A stretch of DNA of 64,000 nt from Flavobacteriales bacterium (GTDB lineage Bacteria > Bacteroidota > Bacteroidia > Flavobacteriales > BACL11), in NCBI GenBank assembly GCA_028122735.1, contig JAOHSR010000001.1:103798-167797 (forward strand). The letters are read 5' to 3'. Position 1 is the first letter of the stretch; each line of letters starts with the position of its first letter. The position numbers and the translations under genes were made by a program. Of the stretch, positions 36,703-45,257 are shown in pieces. The notes under the pieces are model-generated. The model saw nothing but the letters and a program-made list of their open reading frames with translations. It was not told the origin of the DNA and ran no database searches.

Positions 36703-37679
36703 TGTATTAAAAGATTACATCCACGCATATCTGAATTTGATAGTCGACCATTAATTTTAAATTCATTCTGATTTAATTTAATTCCTAGATCGTCTGTAGC
36801 AATAAATGAGCATGAGTTTAAATTTGCTAGATCAATAATATTCACCCCTCCTAATTTATTAAAACCTAGAATTGACAGTGGATCATTAATATCTCTAATT
36901 AATATATCCATCCAGCTTGGGCTAAGGAAAACCCCATCTTTTTTTGAATATGCCTGAGAGAGAAGCTCCGTCATCCCATATTCAGAGTGAATATGATTTA
37001 ATCCAAAATCATCTTTAAGTATTTTGTGTAATTCCTCTTTTAGCATTTCCTTTCTTTTGCCTTTCATGCCGCCAGTTTCAATAACTATTGTATTTTTTAA
37101 TTTTTGAGGATATTTTTTTCCGAAATCTAAAAGGGCATATGAAACACCTATTAAAATTGTATTTGTTTTGCTAGACTCTAATATTTTTAATGATTTATTA
37201 AGTTCTTGGAAATTATTATTGTAGAAACCACTAAGTTTATTTTGGCTGATATTTATTAATTCATTTATCATATAAATTAATGAAGAATCTCCATTTTCTT
37301 CATAAGATGGGAGTAGGCCAATTATACATGTGTCTTCAATTTTATGATATTGTTGTAAAAAATTATTGACAAAACTTTTTTTATAAAGCTCTAAATCAGC
37401 CACATAGTGACTGCTTCTAGCTCCGCTAGTACCACTGCTTTTAAAAATTAATTTATGATTAAGATTATTTAAAATAATTTTACTTGTTTTAAAAAAACTA
37501 ATTGGTAAAAAAGGAATTTCTCTTATTGAAGTTGGTTTTTTCCCTTTTAAAATAAAGCTCGAATATTCTGAGTAAAAATTATTGTTTTTGTTTTGATAAT
37601 CAAATATTTTTAAAGCTAATTCCTCAAAATTACTTCGTGATTTTATTTCAAATATTTCATTTGTTTCAAATGATTTCAT
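36699..37679 (-). CDS. LuxE-like acyl-activating (acyl-protein synthetase) protein
   Basis: It is 326 residues resembling the LuxE acyl-protein synthetase domain, an adenylating enzyme that activates fatty acids. LIFKSSGTSGARSSHYVA matches the nucleotide-binding loop of the family, ITVIETGGMKGKRKEM-like sequence and HSEYGMTELLSQAYS follow. Bacteroidota carry such proteins without luciferase genes, and their product is not established. It follows the glycosyltransferase by five bases and overlaps the GNAT gene by four. Confidence 0.8.
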   Translation of the reverse strand: MKSFETNEIFEIKSRSNFEELALKIFDYQNKNNNFYSEYSSFILKGKKPTSIREIPFLPISFFKTSKIILNNLNHKLIFKSSGTSGARSSHYVADLELYKKSFVNNFLQQYHKIEDTCIIGLLPSYEENGDSSLIYMINELINISQNKLSGFYNNNFQELNKSLKILESSKTNTILIGVSYALLDFGKKYPQKLKNTIVIETGGMKGKRKEMLKEELHKILKDDFGLNHIHSEYGMTELLSQAYSKKDGVFLSPSWMDILIRDINDPLSILGFNKLGGVNIIDLANLNSCSFIATDDLGIKLNQNEFKINGRLSNSDMRGCNLLIQ

Positions 37680-37684
37680 ACTTA

Positions 37685-38737
37685 TTATTTATTAAAAATA
37701 TTCAGCAACGTATTCCAGTTAGTATCCTCATTTCTTTCTTTTATGTTTTGAAATTTTTGAGTGGTTACAATCAGATTTTTTAAAATGATTTCATTTTGAT
37801 TGATAGATTTAAAGTATCTAGATTCTGATAAATATTTGGATAAATATTCTTGCTCTGTTTGTCCTGGCGTTGGTATAAGTACTGCGTTTTTTTGAAGTTT
37901 AAACAAGTCCATTATAGTAGAATAACCAGCCCTACATATTATCAGTCTTGATTCTATCATTGCTAAGTTTAATTCCTCTGATGAAAGATGAGACTTAATT
38001 GTTAAGTTATTTATTTTGTCAGTATATTTTTTTTCTGGTTTTCCTTGTAGTAGGAGTGATTTATTCTTGTGAAGTTTTAATTCTCTTATAAGATTTTTTT
38101 CTAAAATTGATCTTTGGGGTTCAGGGCCAGATATTATTGCTAGAATATCATATTTTATTTCACTTCTCTTTTTTGTAAACCTAGATAAAGGACCAATATA
38201 TTTGTAATTTATTGTTGTATTTGTGGTATGTGATAATTTCCCTGCAATACCATTTGTTTTAAAATCTGGGACCCAACATTCAGAGAACTTATCGATTAGT
38301 TTATGGTTTATTTTGTTAATAAAGCTACTAAATATAGGAGCTTGAATCTCAAGCTGATGCGTAATAAATACTGAAGGTATTTCTTTTGAATATATTCCAT
38401 ATCTATTGTCTGAAATTATTCCATCAATTTTAAAGTCATTTATTATTGATTTTAGTTGAGCGTGTTCTTTTTTGATGCTTAATAAGATTTTTGGTATTTG
38501 AATTAAAATAGAAATAGCCATTGGAAGGAATGAGTAGTATTTAATATTATAATCATCTATTTTAATAAAGTCTTGATTTGGAAATTCTTGAATTAATAAT
38601 TTTAATGATCTACCAGAAGAAGCTATAATAACATTGAAATTATGTTCCTGTAATTTTCTAATAATGGGAATACATCTTGTAGCATGTCCAATACCCCAGT
38701 TTAAAGGAGCAACAAGAATATTTTTTTTTAATTTCAT
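37685..38737 (-). CDS. MurG-like glycosyltransferase (GT28-type fold)
   Basis: It is 350 residues of GT-B fold. NILVAPLNWGIGHATRCIPI is the glycine-rich N-terminal loop, DGIISDNRYGIYS and TGITHQLEIQ-like sequence follow, then IISGPEPQRSILE begins the C-terminal half and RLIICRAGYSTIMDLFKL plus VLIPTPGQTEQEYL form the nucleotide-sugar site. The acceptor is unknown; it is not MurG itself because no cell-wall gene cluster surrounds it. It is first in the four-gene operon and divergent from trmB. A near-consensus minus-strand TATTTTCG precedes its ATG. Confidence 0.78.
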   Translation of the reverse strand: MKLKKNILVAPLNWGIGHATRCIPIIRKLQEHNFNVIIASSGRSLKLLIQEFPNQDFIKIDDYNIKYYSFLPMAISILIQIPKILLSIKKEHAQLKSIINDFKIDGIISDNRYGIYSKEIPSVFITHQLEIQAPIFSSFINKINHKLIDKFSECWVPDFKTNGIAGKLSHTTNTTINYKYIGPLSRFTKKRSEIKYDILAIISGPEPQRSILEKNLIRELKLHKNKSLLLQGKPEKKYTDKINNLTIKSHLSSEELNLAMIESRLIICRAGYSTIMDLFKLQKNAVLIPTPGQTEQEYLSKYLSESRYFKSINQNEIILKNLIVTTQKFQNIKERNEDTNWNTLLNIFNK

Positions 38738-38761
38738 TTAACGAAAATACTTAAAAGACTA

Positions 38762-38769
38762 TATTTTTG
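38762..38769 (+). promoter_or_regulatory. -7 box TATTTTTG of trmB
   Basis: TATTTTTG matches TAnnTTTG. It overlaps the TTG used as the start in the ORF track (38767), which argues that translation begins downstream, at TTG 38791, 21 bases after the box. Confidence 0.5.
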
Positions 38770-38790
38770 TTCAAAATATTTTTTCAATTG

Positions 38791-39456
38791 GCTAAAAATA
38801 AACTAAAAAAATTTGCTGAGCTTAAAACTTTGGCGCATGTAATTGAACCACCTATTGATGAACCTAATAAATCTTTTGATTTAAAAGGGCAATGGAGTAG
38901 AGATTTTTTTAAAAATGAGAATCCAATTACATTAGAACTTGGTTGTGGTAGGGGGGAATATACAGTTGCCTTAGCAAAAAAATTTCCTCAAAAAAATTTT
39001 ATTGGCATAGATGTTAAAGGATCTAGAATTTGGTCGGGAGCTAAGGAGTCGCAAGAAAATAAATTAACCAATGTTGGTTTTTTAAGAACTAGAGTTGATT
39101 TGATTCAAAAATATTTTTCTAAAAATGAAATTGATGAGATTTGGATTACATTTCCAGACCCCCAATTGAAAAGGTCCAGATTGAAAAAAAGATTAACTCA
39201 TCCAAAATTTCTTAATTTATATAATCAGATTTTAAAGCCTAATTCTGTCATTCATTTAAAAACAGATAGTCAGTTTTTTCACGGATTTACTTTAGGAGTA
39301 ATTTCAGGTGAGGGGCATATATTAAAGGATTCAACAAATGATTTATATGCCTCTGAAGTTCAAAGAGATAATTTAGATATTAAAACTTATTATGAAAAAA
39401 TTTTTCTAAAAAAAGGGATGTCTATTACTTATTTAAAATTTATTTTAAATTATTGA
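38791..39456 (+). CDS. trmB: tRNA (guanine46-N7)-methyltransferase
   Basis: Methylates G46 in the variable loop of tRNAs with SAM. It is about 221 residues from TTG 38791 (AKNKLKKFAEL). The track start at 38767 adds eight residues but falls on a promoter box. LELGCGRGEYTVALAKKFP is the SAM-binding loop. IWITFPDPQLKRSRLKKRLTHPKFL is the TrmB signature, and HLKTDSQFF contributes to substrate binding. The usual N-terminus in relatives begins near SKNKLKRF, which agrees with the shorter form. Confidence 0.92.
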   Translation, partial: AKNKLKKFAELKTLAHVIEPPIDEPNKSFDLKGQWSRDFFKNENPITLELGCGRGEYTVALAKKFPQKNFIGIDVKGSRIWSGAKESQENKLTNVGFLRTRVDLIQKYFSKNEIDEIWITFPDPQLKRSRLKKRLTHPKFLNLYNQILKPNSVIHLKTDSQFFHGFTLGVISGEGHILKDSTNDLYASEVQRDNLDIKTYYEKIFLKKGMSITYLKFILNY

Positions 39457-39496
39457 TTAAAAAAACTATAGCTTATACTATCAGCTATTAATAATT

Positions 39497-39504
39497 TATA
39501 TTTG
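39497..39504 (+). promoter_or_regulatory. -7 box TATATTTG of mrp
   Basis: TATATTTG is a full TAnnTTTG match. It overlaps the track start TTG 39502, so the in-frame TTG at 39523, 18 bases downstream, is the more likely start. Confidence 0.5.
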
Positions 39505-39522
39505 CATATACAATTATACCCT

Positions 39523-40641
39523 TTGGATTTAAATAAAAAAAATATAAAAGAAGTTTTTAAAAAAGTCATATTTCCAACTACTGATAAGAATTTTATTGAT
39601 TTAAGTGTAATCTTAAATATTCAGCTTTTTGGTAATGAGGTTATTTTAGATATTGAGATTTCAAACCCAAGCCTACAATTTAAAAAACGCATTGAAAATA
39701 TATGCGTCGAGGCTTTGCAAAAACAATTTGGGAAAACTATAGTTGTAAAGCTTAATTTTATAATTAAAAAAGTTGAAAAGGATAATAAGATAAAAGGAAA
39801 TCCAATACCTGGGGTTAAAAATATTATTGCTGTTTCATCGGGTAAAGGAGGTGTAGGGAAATCTACAATTTCTGCGAATTTATCTGTCGCTTTGGTTGAG
39901 TTAGGTTATAAAGTTGGATTAGTAGATGCTGATATCTATGGTCCCTCAATGCCTATTATGTTTGACCTAGTTGGTGAATCTCCAAATGCTATCGATGTTG
40001 ATGGTAAGAAAAAAATGCAGCCTCTTGAAAATTACGGAGTAAAAATGGTATCTATGGGTTTGTTTACTCAGGCTAACCAAGCGATTGTTTGGCGTGGTCC
40101 AATGGCATCAAAAGCTCTTAATCAGCTTATTTGGGATTCTCATTGGGGAGAGTTAGATTATTTAGTAGTCGATTTGCCTCCGGGAACAGGTGATATTCAT
40201 TTATCATTAGTTCAGGCAATTCCAATTACAGGTGCTGTTATTATAAGTACCCCTCAAGAAATTGCATTGGCTGATGCTGAAAAAGGAGTTAATATGTTTA
40301 AAATGGATAGTATTGATGTTCCTGTTTTAGGAATTATTGAAAACATGTCCTTTTTTGTTACGGAAGAAAATCCAGATAAAAAATATTTTATCTTCGGCAA
40401 AGACGGTGCAAAGAATTTAGCTGAAAAGTTAGGTGTTGAACTGCTTGGTCAGATACCAATTGTTCAATCAATAAGGGAAGCTGCTGACGCAGGAAGGCCT
40501 GGGGTTTTACAGTTAAATACTGAAATTTCAAATTCATTTATTAATTTAGCAAAAAAAGTAGTTGTAAGTATTGATGAAAGAAATGCAAATCTTCCAACTA
40601 CAGAGTCTGTTAAAATAACAAACATGAAAGGTTGCTCATAA
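39523..40641 (+). CDS. mrp: Mrp/NBP35-family P-loop ATPase, Fe-S cluster carrier
   Basis: Carrier that loads and transfers Fe-S clusters with ATP hydrolysis. It is about 372 residues from TTG 39523 (379 from the track start). An N-terminal MIP18/DUF59 domain occupies residues 1-90 (ISNPSLQFKKRIENICVEAL). The deviant Walker A SSGKGGVGKSTISANLSVAL is near 105, and DADIYGPSMPIMFDL, VDLPPGTGDIHLSL and TPQEIALADAEKGVNMF follow. The CxxC seen in many Mrp proteins is not visible in its usual place (ENMSFFVTEENPDKKYFIFG), as in other Bacteroidota members. A NifU-C gene follows after 13 bases. Confidence 0.92.
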   Translation: MDLNKKNIKEVFKKVIFPTTDKNFIDLSVILNIQLFGNEVILDIEISNPSLQFKKRIENICVEALQKQFGKTIVVKLNFIIKKVEKDNKIKGNPIPGVKNIIAVSSGKGGVGKSTISANLSVALVELGYKVGLVDADIYGPSMPIMFDLVGESPNAIDVDGKKKMQPLENYGVKMVSMGLFTQANQAIVWRGPMASKALNQLIWDSHWGELDYLVVDLPPGTGDIHLSLVQAIPITGAVIISTPQEIALADAEKGVNMFKMDSIDVPVLGIIENMSFFVTEENPDKKYFIFGKDGAKNLAEKLGVELLGQIPIVQSIREAADAGRPGVLQLNTEISNSFINLAKKVVVSIDERNANLPTTESVKITNMKGCS

Positions 40642-40654
40642 AAATAAGAAAATA

Positions 40655-40906
40655 GTGATAACAAGTAAAAGGATATTAAATAAAATTGAAGCTGCTTTGG
40701 ATGAAATTAGACCTTATCTTAAAAAAGATGGAGGAGATATTGACTTGATTGAAGTTTCAGATGACTATGTTGTAAAGGTGAAATTGCTTGGGGCATGTGA
40801 AACTTGTCATGTGAGTATGATGACCTTAAAAAACGGAGTCGAGATTGCTGTTAAAAATGCTGTTCCTAAAGTTAAGAAAGTTGTTGAAGTTAGTTCCATC
40901 AAATAA
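40655..40906 (+). CDS. NifU-like C-terminal domain protein
   Basis: It is 83 residues consisting of one NifU-C domain, with GTG start. DEIRPYLKKDGGDIDLIEV and LLGACETCHVSMMTLKNGVE are diagnostic; the CETC pair is the Fe-S ligand site. It follows mrp by 13 bases, and the two are probably a cluster-carrier pair. It is a second, shorter homologue of the Nfu protein encoded at 24.2-24.8 kb. Confidence 0.9.
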   Translation: MITSKRILNKIEAALDEIRPYLKKDGGDIDLIEVSDDYVVKVKLLGACETCHVSMMTLKNGVEIAVKNAVPKVKKVVEVSSIK

Positions 40907-41017
40907 AATAACCATACTTTTTTTGTCTCATTGATTTTATCCGAAATAGTTATTTAGACTGATTATAAATTACAATATTTCCTCAGTTTTTTGCTAGAGG
41001 GATTAAATAAAATAAAT

Positions 41018-41025
41018 TAATTTTG
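41018..41025 (+). promoter_or_regulatory. -7 box TAATTTTG of the act operon
   Basis: TAATTTTG matches TAnnTTTG, 23 bases before the actA ATG, in a 142-base gap with no other visible feature. A TTG at 40991-40993 is 24 bp away, slightly long for the -33 element. Confidence 0.5.
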
Positions 41026-41048
41026 TCAAGCAAATTGGTGAATGATTT

Positions 41049-42281
41049 ATGACGAAATATACATATAGCTTAGTTTTTCTAACATTAGCTATTTTTTTAA
41101 CTTCTATTACAAGCGCTTTCTCTCAGGAAACAGTAGATTCTCTTGCTGTTCAAAAAGGTGAACAAATTTATAAAGCAAACTGTACGTCATGTCACATGAT
41201 GACAGACAAGGCATTAATTGGACCAGGATTAAAGGGCGTTACGGATCGAAGAAATAAAGTATGGTTGAAAAAATGGATTAACAGTTCATCAGATTTTATT
41301 GCTTCGGGAGATGCTGACGCGATAGCATTATATGAAGAGTATAATAAAGTTGCAATGCCATCATATTATTTTGAGGATGCTGATTTCGAAGCTCTTTTTG
41401 CGTATTTAAAAAACCCACCAATTGTTGAAGAAGTTGTTACTGCAGACTTAGTACTCTCTGAAGAAGAAGGAATCAAGACTTCAACAATTTTAATGATTAT
41501 AGCTTTGTTTTTATTGTTGTTAGTTTATCTTTTAACATCTTTAAAAAACAAATTAAAAGAAAGTATTGGTCAAGAAACTGAAACCATCCCAGAAACTCTT
41601 ATTGGTCAGTTTAATTCATTTATTTCTGATAACAAAAATGTAGCATTTGTTTCATTTGCTGCATTAATTGTAGTCTTAAAATTTTCATACGATACAATGT
41701 TAGGAGTGGGTGTTTACACTCAGTATATGCCTGAACAACCTATTGCCTTTTCACACAAGGTTCATGCTGGTGAAAATGGTGTTGATTGTAACTACTGCCA
41801 CTCTTCAGCTAGAAAAAGTAAGCACTCAGGCATACCATCTGCGAATGTATGTATGAACTGTCATACTTATATTAATGAAGGTAAAATTACAGGAACTACA
41901 GAAATTTCAAAGATATATGATGCCGTTGGTTTTGATCCTGACTCAAAAACATACATTGAGGGTTATGAACAAAAACCTATTAAATGGGTTAGAATACATA
42001 ACCTTCCTGATCTTTCCTATTTTAATCACTCACAGCATGTTGTAGCTGGAAAAGTAGAATGTCAAACATGCCATGGTCCTGTTGAGGAAATGGAAGTTTT
42101 ATATCAACATGCTTCTCTTACAATGGGTTGGTGTATCGACTGTCATAGGGAAACTGAAGTTGCAATGGAGGGTAATGAATATTATACAGAACTTCATGAT
42201 CAGTTAAAAGAAAAGTATAAAGGAGAGAAAATTACAGTTGATAAAATTGGTGGTATTGAATGTGCAAAATGTCATTATTAA
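41049..42281 (+). CDS. actA: Alternative complex III subunit ActA, multihaem cytochrome c
   Basis: Periplasmic multihaem subunit of the quinol:cytochrome c oxidoreductase. The 410 residues include a signal peptide, an N-terminal monohaem cytochrome c domain with CTSCH near residue 45 and methionine-containing MPSYY, a membrane helix near 150-168 (ILMIIALFLLLLVYLL), a second helix near 200, then five more haem sites: CNYCH, CMNCH, CQTCH, CIDCH and CAKCH. Six CxxCH motifs in total means a monohaem domain is fused to the usual pentahaem ActA. It leads the actABCDEF operon; actB begins six bases later. Confidence 0.92.
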   Translation: MTKYTYSLVFLTLAIFLTSITSAFSQETVDSLAVQKGEQIYKANCTSCHMMTDKALIGPGLKGVTDRRNKVWLKKWINSSSDFIASGDADAIALYEEYNKVAMPSYYFEDADFEALFAYLKNPPIVEEVVTADLVLSEEEGIKTSTILMIIALFLLLLVYLLTSLKNKLKESIGQETETIPETLIGQFNSFISDNKNVAFVSFAALIVVLKFSYDTMLGVGVYTQYMPEQPIAFSHKVHAGENGVDCNYCHSSARKSKHSGIPSANVCMNCHTYINEGKITGTTEISKIYDAVGFDPDSKTYIEGYEQKPIKWVRIHNLPDLSYFNHSQHVVAGKVECQTCHGPVEEMEVLYQHASLTMGWCIDCHRETEVAMEGNEYYTELHDQLKEKYKGEKITVDKIGGIECAKCHY

Positions 42282-42287
42282 AAAACC

Positions 42288-45257
42288 ATGAGTAAAATGA
42301 AAACAACTAAGAAATATTGGAAAGGGCTTGCTCAGTTAAATGACGATCCTATTGTTGAAAAACTTGCTCAAAATGAATTTGTTGAAGACTTACCTGTTGA
42401 TCAATTTTTAGGAGATAAAGAAAACCTTTCCTCAACTAACAGTAGTAGAAGAGATTTCTTAAAGTTTTTAGGATTTAGCACGGCAGCTGCTACATTAGCA
42501 GCATGTGAAACTCCAGTTGTTAAATCAATCCCATATTTAGTTAAGCCTGACGAAATAATACCTGGAGTTGCGAATTATTACGCCTCTACAATTTATGACG
42601 GAAGAGATTATGCTAGCGTTCTTGTAAAAACACGAGAAGGCAGGCCAATTAAAATTGAGGGCAATAAAACATCTTCTAATGCTCGTGTTCAAGCTTCTGT
42701 GTTATCACTTTATGATTCTTCTCGTTTGAAGTATCCATTAAAAAATAATGATGAATCTGATTGGAGAACTATAGATTCTGAAATAAAAGACAAATTATTA
42801 AGAATAAAAAATGGTAAAATAGTCTTACTTTCTTCTACCATCTTAAGTCCTACAACTAATGAGTTAGTTAAGAGTTTTTCAAAAAAATATAGAAACGTAG
42901 AACATCTTATGATTGATTCTAATCCATATGATGGTTTGCTTGATGCAAATCTAGAATCGTTTGGAGTAAGGTTAGCTCCTACATATAGTTTTGATAAGGC
43001 GCATGTTATTGTATCTTTTGGAGCAGACTTTTTAGCTAACTGGATGGCAAATGATTATGCTACTGATTATATAAATGGTCGAAATCCAAAATCTGGAAAA
43101 ATGTCCAAGCATTACCAACTTGAAACAAATTTGTCTCTTACTGGTGCTAATGCTGATAAAAGAATTCAGATAAAGCCATCAGAACAGGCGTATTTACTAT
43201 CTAATCTTCTTGGGGCATTAAAGGGTGAGAGTTTTGATAAAAGACTAACTAAGATTGTTAAAGATTTAAAATCAAGTAAAACAAAATCAATTGTAATTAG
43301 CAATAGCAACGACAAGAACACGCAACTGATAGTTAATGCTATAAATCATCAACTATCTAATTATGGGAATACTATTTCTATAACTAATCCTTCAAAATTA
43401 AAGCAAGGAAATACTAGTAATGTAGATGCATTAATTTCTGATATGCAAAATGGAAATGTTGAAGCTCTAATTACATACAATGTCAATCCATCTTATACAT
43501 TAGCTAATTCTAAGGAGTTTAATAATGCCTTGAAAAATGTTAGTCTTAAAATATCTACATCTCAGCATCATGATGAAACAGCACATTTAATGGATTATGT
43601 ATGTCCCGATAGTCATAATCTTGAAAGTTGGGGAGATGCAAATCCAAAGCATGGAGTTTATTCTTTAATGCAACCTACTATTTCTCCTCTTTTTAATACA
43701 AGACAATTTCAAGAAAGTTTACTGAGTTGGATGAATAAATCTGACTTTCAATCATTTCAAAAGAATTACTGGATATCCAAAGGTGTAGATTGGAATAAAT
43801 CATTACATGATGGCTACTTTAATCTTAATGAACCTTCTATTAAAGTTAAAAGATTTACTGATAATTCGATTTCTGTTGCAAAGAAAAATAATGAGTCAAT
43901 AGAACTTGAAATTTATGAAACTGTTGCTTTAGGCGATGGAAGACAAGCAAATAATCCTTGGTTACAAGAACTTCCTGATCCTATTACACGAGCTTGTTGG
44001 GACAATTATTTAACAATTTCTTCCTCTACAGCTGATAAACTAGGACTTTCAAATTGGAATGTTTCTAATGGTGCTATGAATGGGAGTTTAGTAAATATAA
44101 CAGATGGCAATAATATTCTGGAAAATGTTCCAGTTATGATTACACCCGGTCAAGCCCAGAATACTGTTGGCATGGCTGTAGGGTATGGAAGAACAAGAGC
44201 GGGTAAGGCAGGAGACAATGTAGGTTTTAATGCTTATCCTTTTTTAAATACTAAAGAGCTAACAATTACAAAAATTGAAGGAGAGTATGAATTCGCCTCC
44301 ATACAATTGCATCATACTATGATGGGGAGAGATATTGTTAAAGAAACTTCTTTAGCTGAATATATAAAAGATCCATCTGCTGGAAATCATCGTGAATTAT
44401 ATCATACCTATAAAGGAAAATTACCTTCTAACGAGGTTTCACTATATGAAGAGCATGATTTAGAAACTGGTCACTTTTGGAATCTATCTATCGATTTAAC
44501 TTCTTGTGTCGGATGTGGAGAATGTGTCGTTGCCTGTCAATCTGAAAATAATATTCCGGTTGTTGGTAAAGAAGAAATGAGGAAGAGTAGAGACATGCAT
44601 TGGTTAAGAATTGATCGCTATTTCTCTTCTGACATGACTAAAGAGCTTTCTAAAGAAGAAAAGATTTCAGCTATAACAATGTATAGTGAAATGGAAGTTC
44701 CTTCAGAAAATCCTGAAGTAGTATTCCAACCTGTTATGTGTATGCATTGTAATCACGCTCCATGTGAAAATGTTTGTCCTGTTGCTGCTACAACTCACAG
44801 TAATGAGGGACTTAATCAAATGACATACAATAGATGTATTGGTACTAGATATTGTGCTAATAACTGCCCATATAAAGTGAGAAGATTTAACTGGTTCCAA
44901 TATTCAGAAAATGAAAAATTTGATTTTCATATGAACGATGATCTTGGTAAAATGGTTTTAAATCCTGATGTAGTTGTTCGATCAAGAGGAGTTATTGAAA
45001 AATGTAGTATGTGTATTCAAAAAATACAAGAAGTTAAACTTACTGCAAAAAGAGAAGGTAGACCTGTAAAAGATTATGAAGCTCAAACGGCATGTTCTTC
45101 TTCATGTTCAACTAATGCGTTAGTATTTGGAGATTCAAATAACAAGGAGAGTAAAGTTTGGAATTTAAGAAATGATGAAAGAGCTTATGATTTATTAGAT
45201 CATTTGAATGTTAGACCCTCTGTATTTTATCAAACTAAAATTAGAAATAAAGCCTAA
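42288..45257 (+). CDS. actB: Alternative complex III subunit ActB, molybdopterin-like/iron-sulfur protein
   Basis: It is 989 residues. A twin-arginine signal (Arg54-Arg55, RRDFLKFLGFS) runs into a lipobox with Cys73 (TLAACE), so the mature protein is probably lipid-anchored at the periplasmic face. The first two thirds are a molybdopterin-oxidoreductase-like fold (with no obvious cofactor-liganding residue recognised). The last third carries four Fe-S motifs: CVGCGECVVACQ, CMHCNHAPCENVCPVAA, CIGTRYCANNCPYKVRRF and CSMCIQKIQ with a later CSSSC. Start at 42288 or 42297 is open. It overlaps actC by one base. Confidence 0.93.
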   Translation: MSKMKTTKKYWKGLAQLNDDPIVEKLAQNEFVEDLPVDQFLGDKENLSSTNSSRRDFLKFLGFSTAAATLAACETPVVKSIPYLVKPDEIIPGVANYYASTIYDGRDYASVLVKTREGRPIKIEGNKTSSNARVQASVLSLYDSSRLKYPLKNNDESDWRTIDSEIKDKLLRIKNGKIVLLSSTILSPTTNELVKSFSKKYRNVEHLMIDSNPYDGLLDANLESFGVRLAPTYSFDKAHVIVSFGADFLANWMANDYATDYINGRNPKSGKMSKHYQLETNLSLTGANADKRIQIKPSEQAYLLSNLLGALKGESFDKRLTKIVKDLKSSKTKSIVISNSNDKNTQLIVNAINHQLSNYGNTISITNPSKLKQGNTSNVDALISDMQNGNVEALITYNVNPSYTLANSKEFNNALKNVSLKISTSQHHDETAHLMDYVCPDSHNLESWGDANPKHGVYSLMQPTISPLFNTRQFQESLLSWMNKSDFQSFQKNYWISKGVDWNKSLHDGYFNLNEPSIKVKRFTDNSISVAKKNNESIELEIYETVALGDGRQANNPWLQELPDPITRACWDNYLTISSSTADKLGLSNWNVSNGAMNGSLVNITDGNNILENVPVMITPGQAQNTVGMAVGYGRTRAGKAGDNVGFNAYPFLNTKELTITKIEGEYEFASIQLHHTMMGRDIVKETSLAEYIKDPSAGNHRELYHTYKGKLPSNEVSLYEEHDLETGHFWNLSIDLTSCVGCGECVVACQSENNIPVVGKEEMRKSRDMHWLRIDRYFSSDMTKELSKEEKISAITMYSEMEVPSENPEVVFQPVMCMHCNHAPCENVCPVAATTHSNEGLNQMTYNRCIGTRYCANNCPYKVRRFNWFQYSENEKFDFHMNDDLGKMVLNPDVVVRSRGVIEKCSMCIQKIQEVKLTAKREGRPVKDYEAQTACSSSCSTNALVFGDSNNKESKVWNLRNDERAYDLLDHLNVRPSVFYQTKIRNKA

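Noticed and set aside
36490-36771. 93-codon plus-strand ORF over the GNAT/LuxE-like junction
   Set aside because: Crosses two real coupled minus-strand genes; no supporting signal.
37685-38737. Assignment of the glycosyltransferase as MurG
   Set aside because: The fold is MurG-like but there is no division and cell-wall cluster here and the acceptor is unknown.
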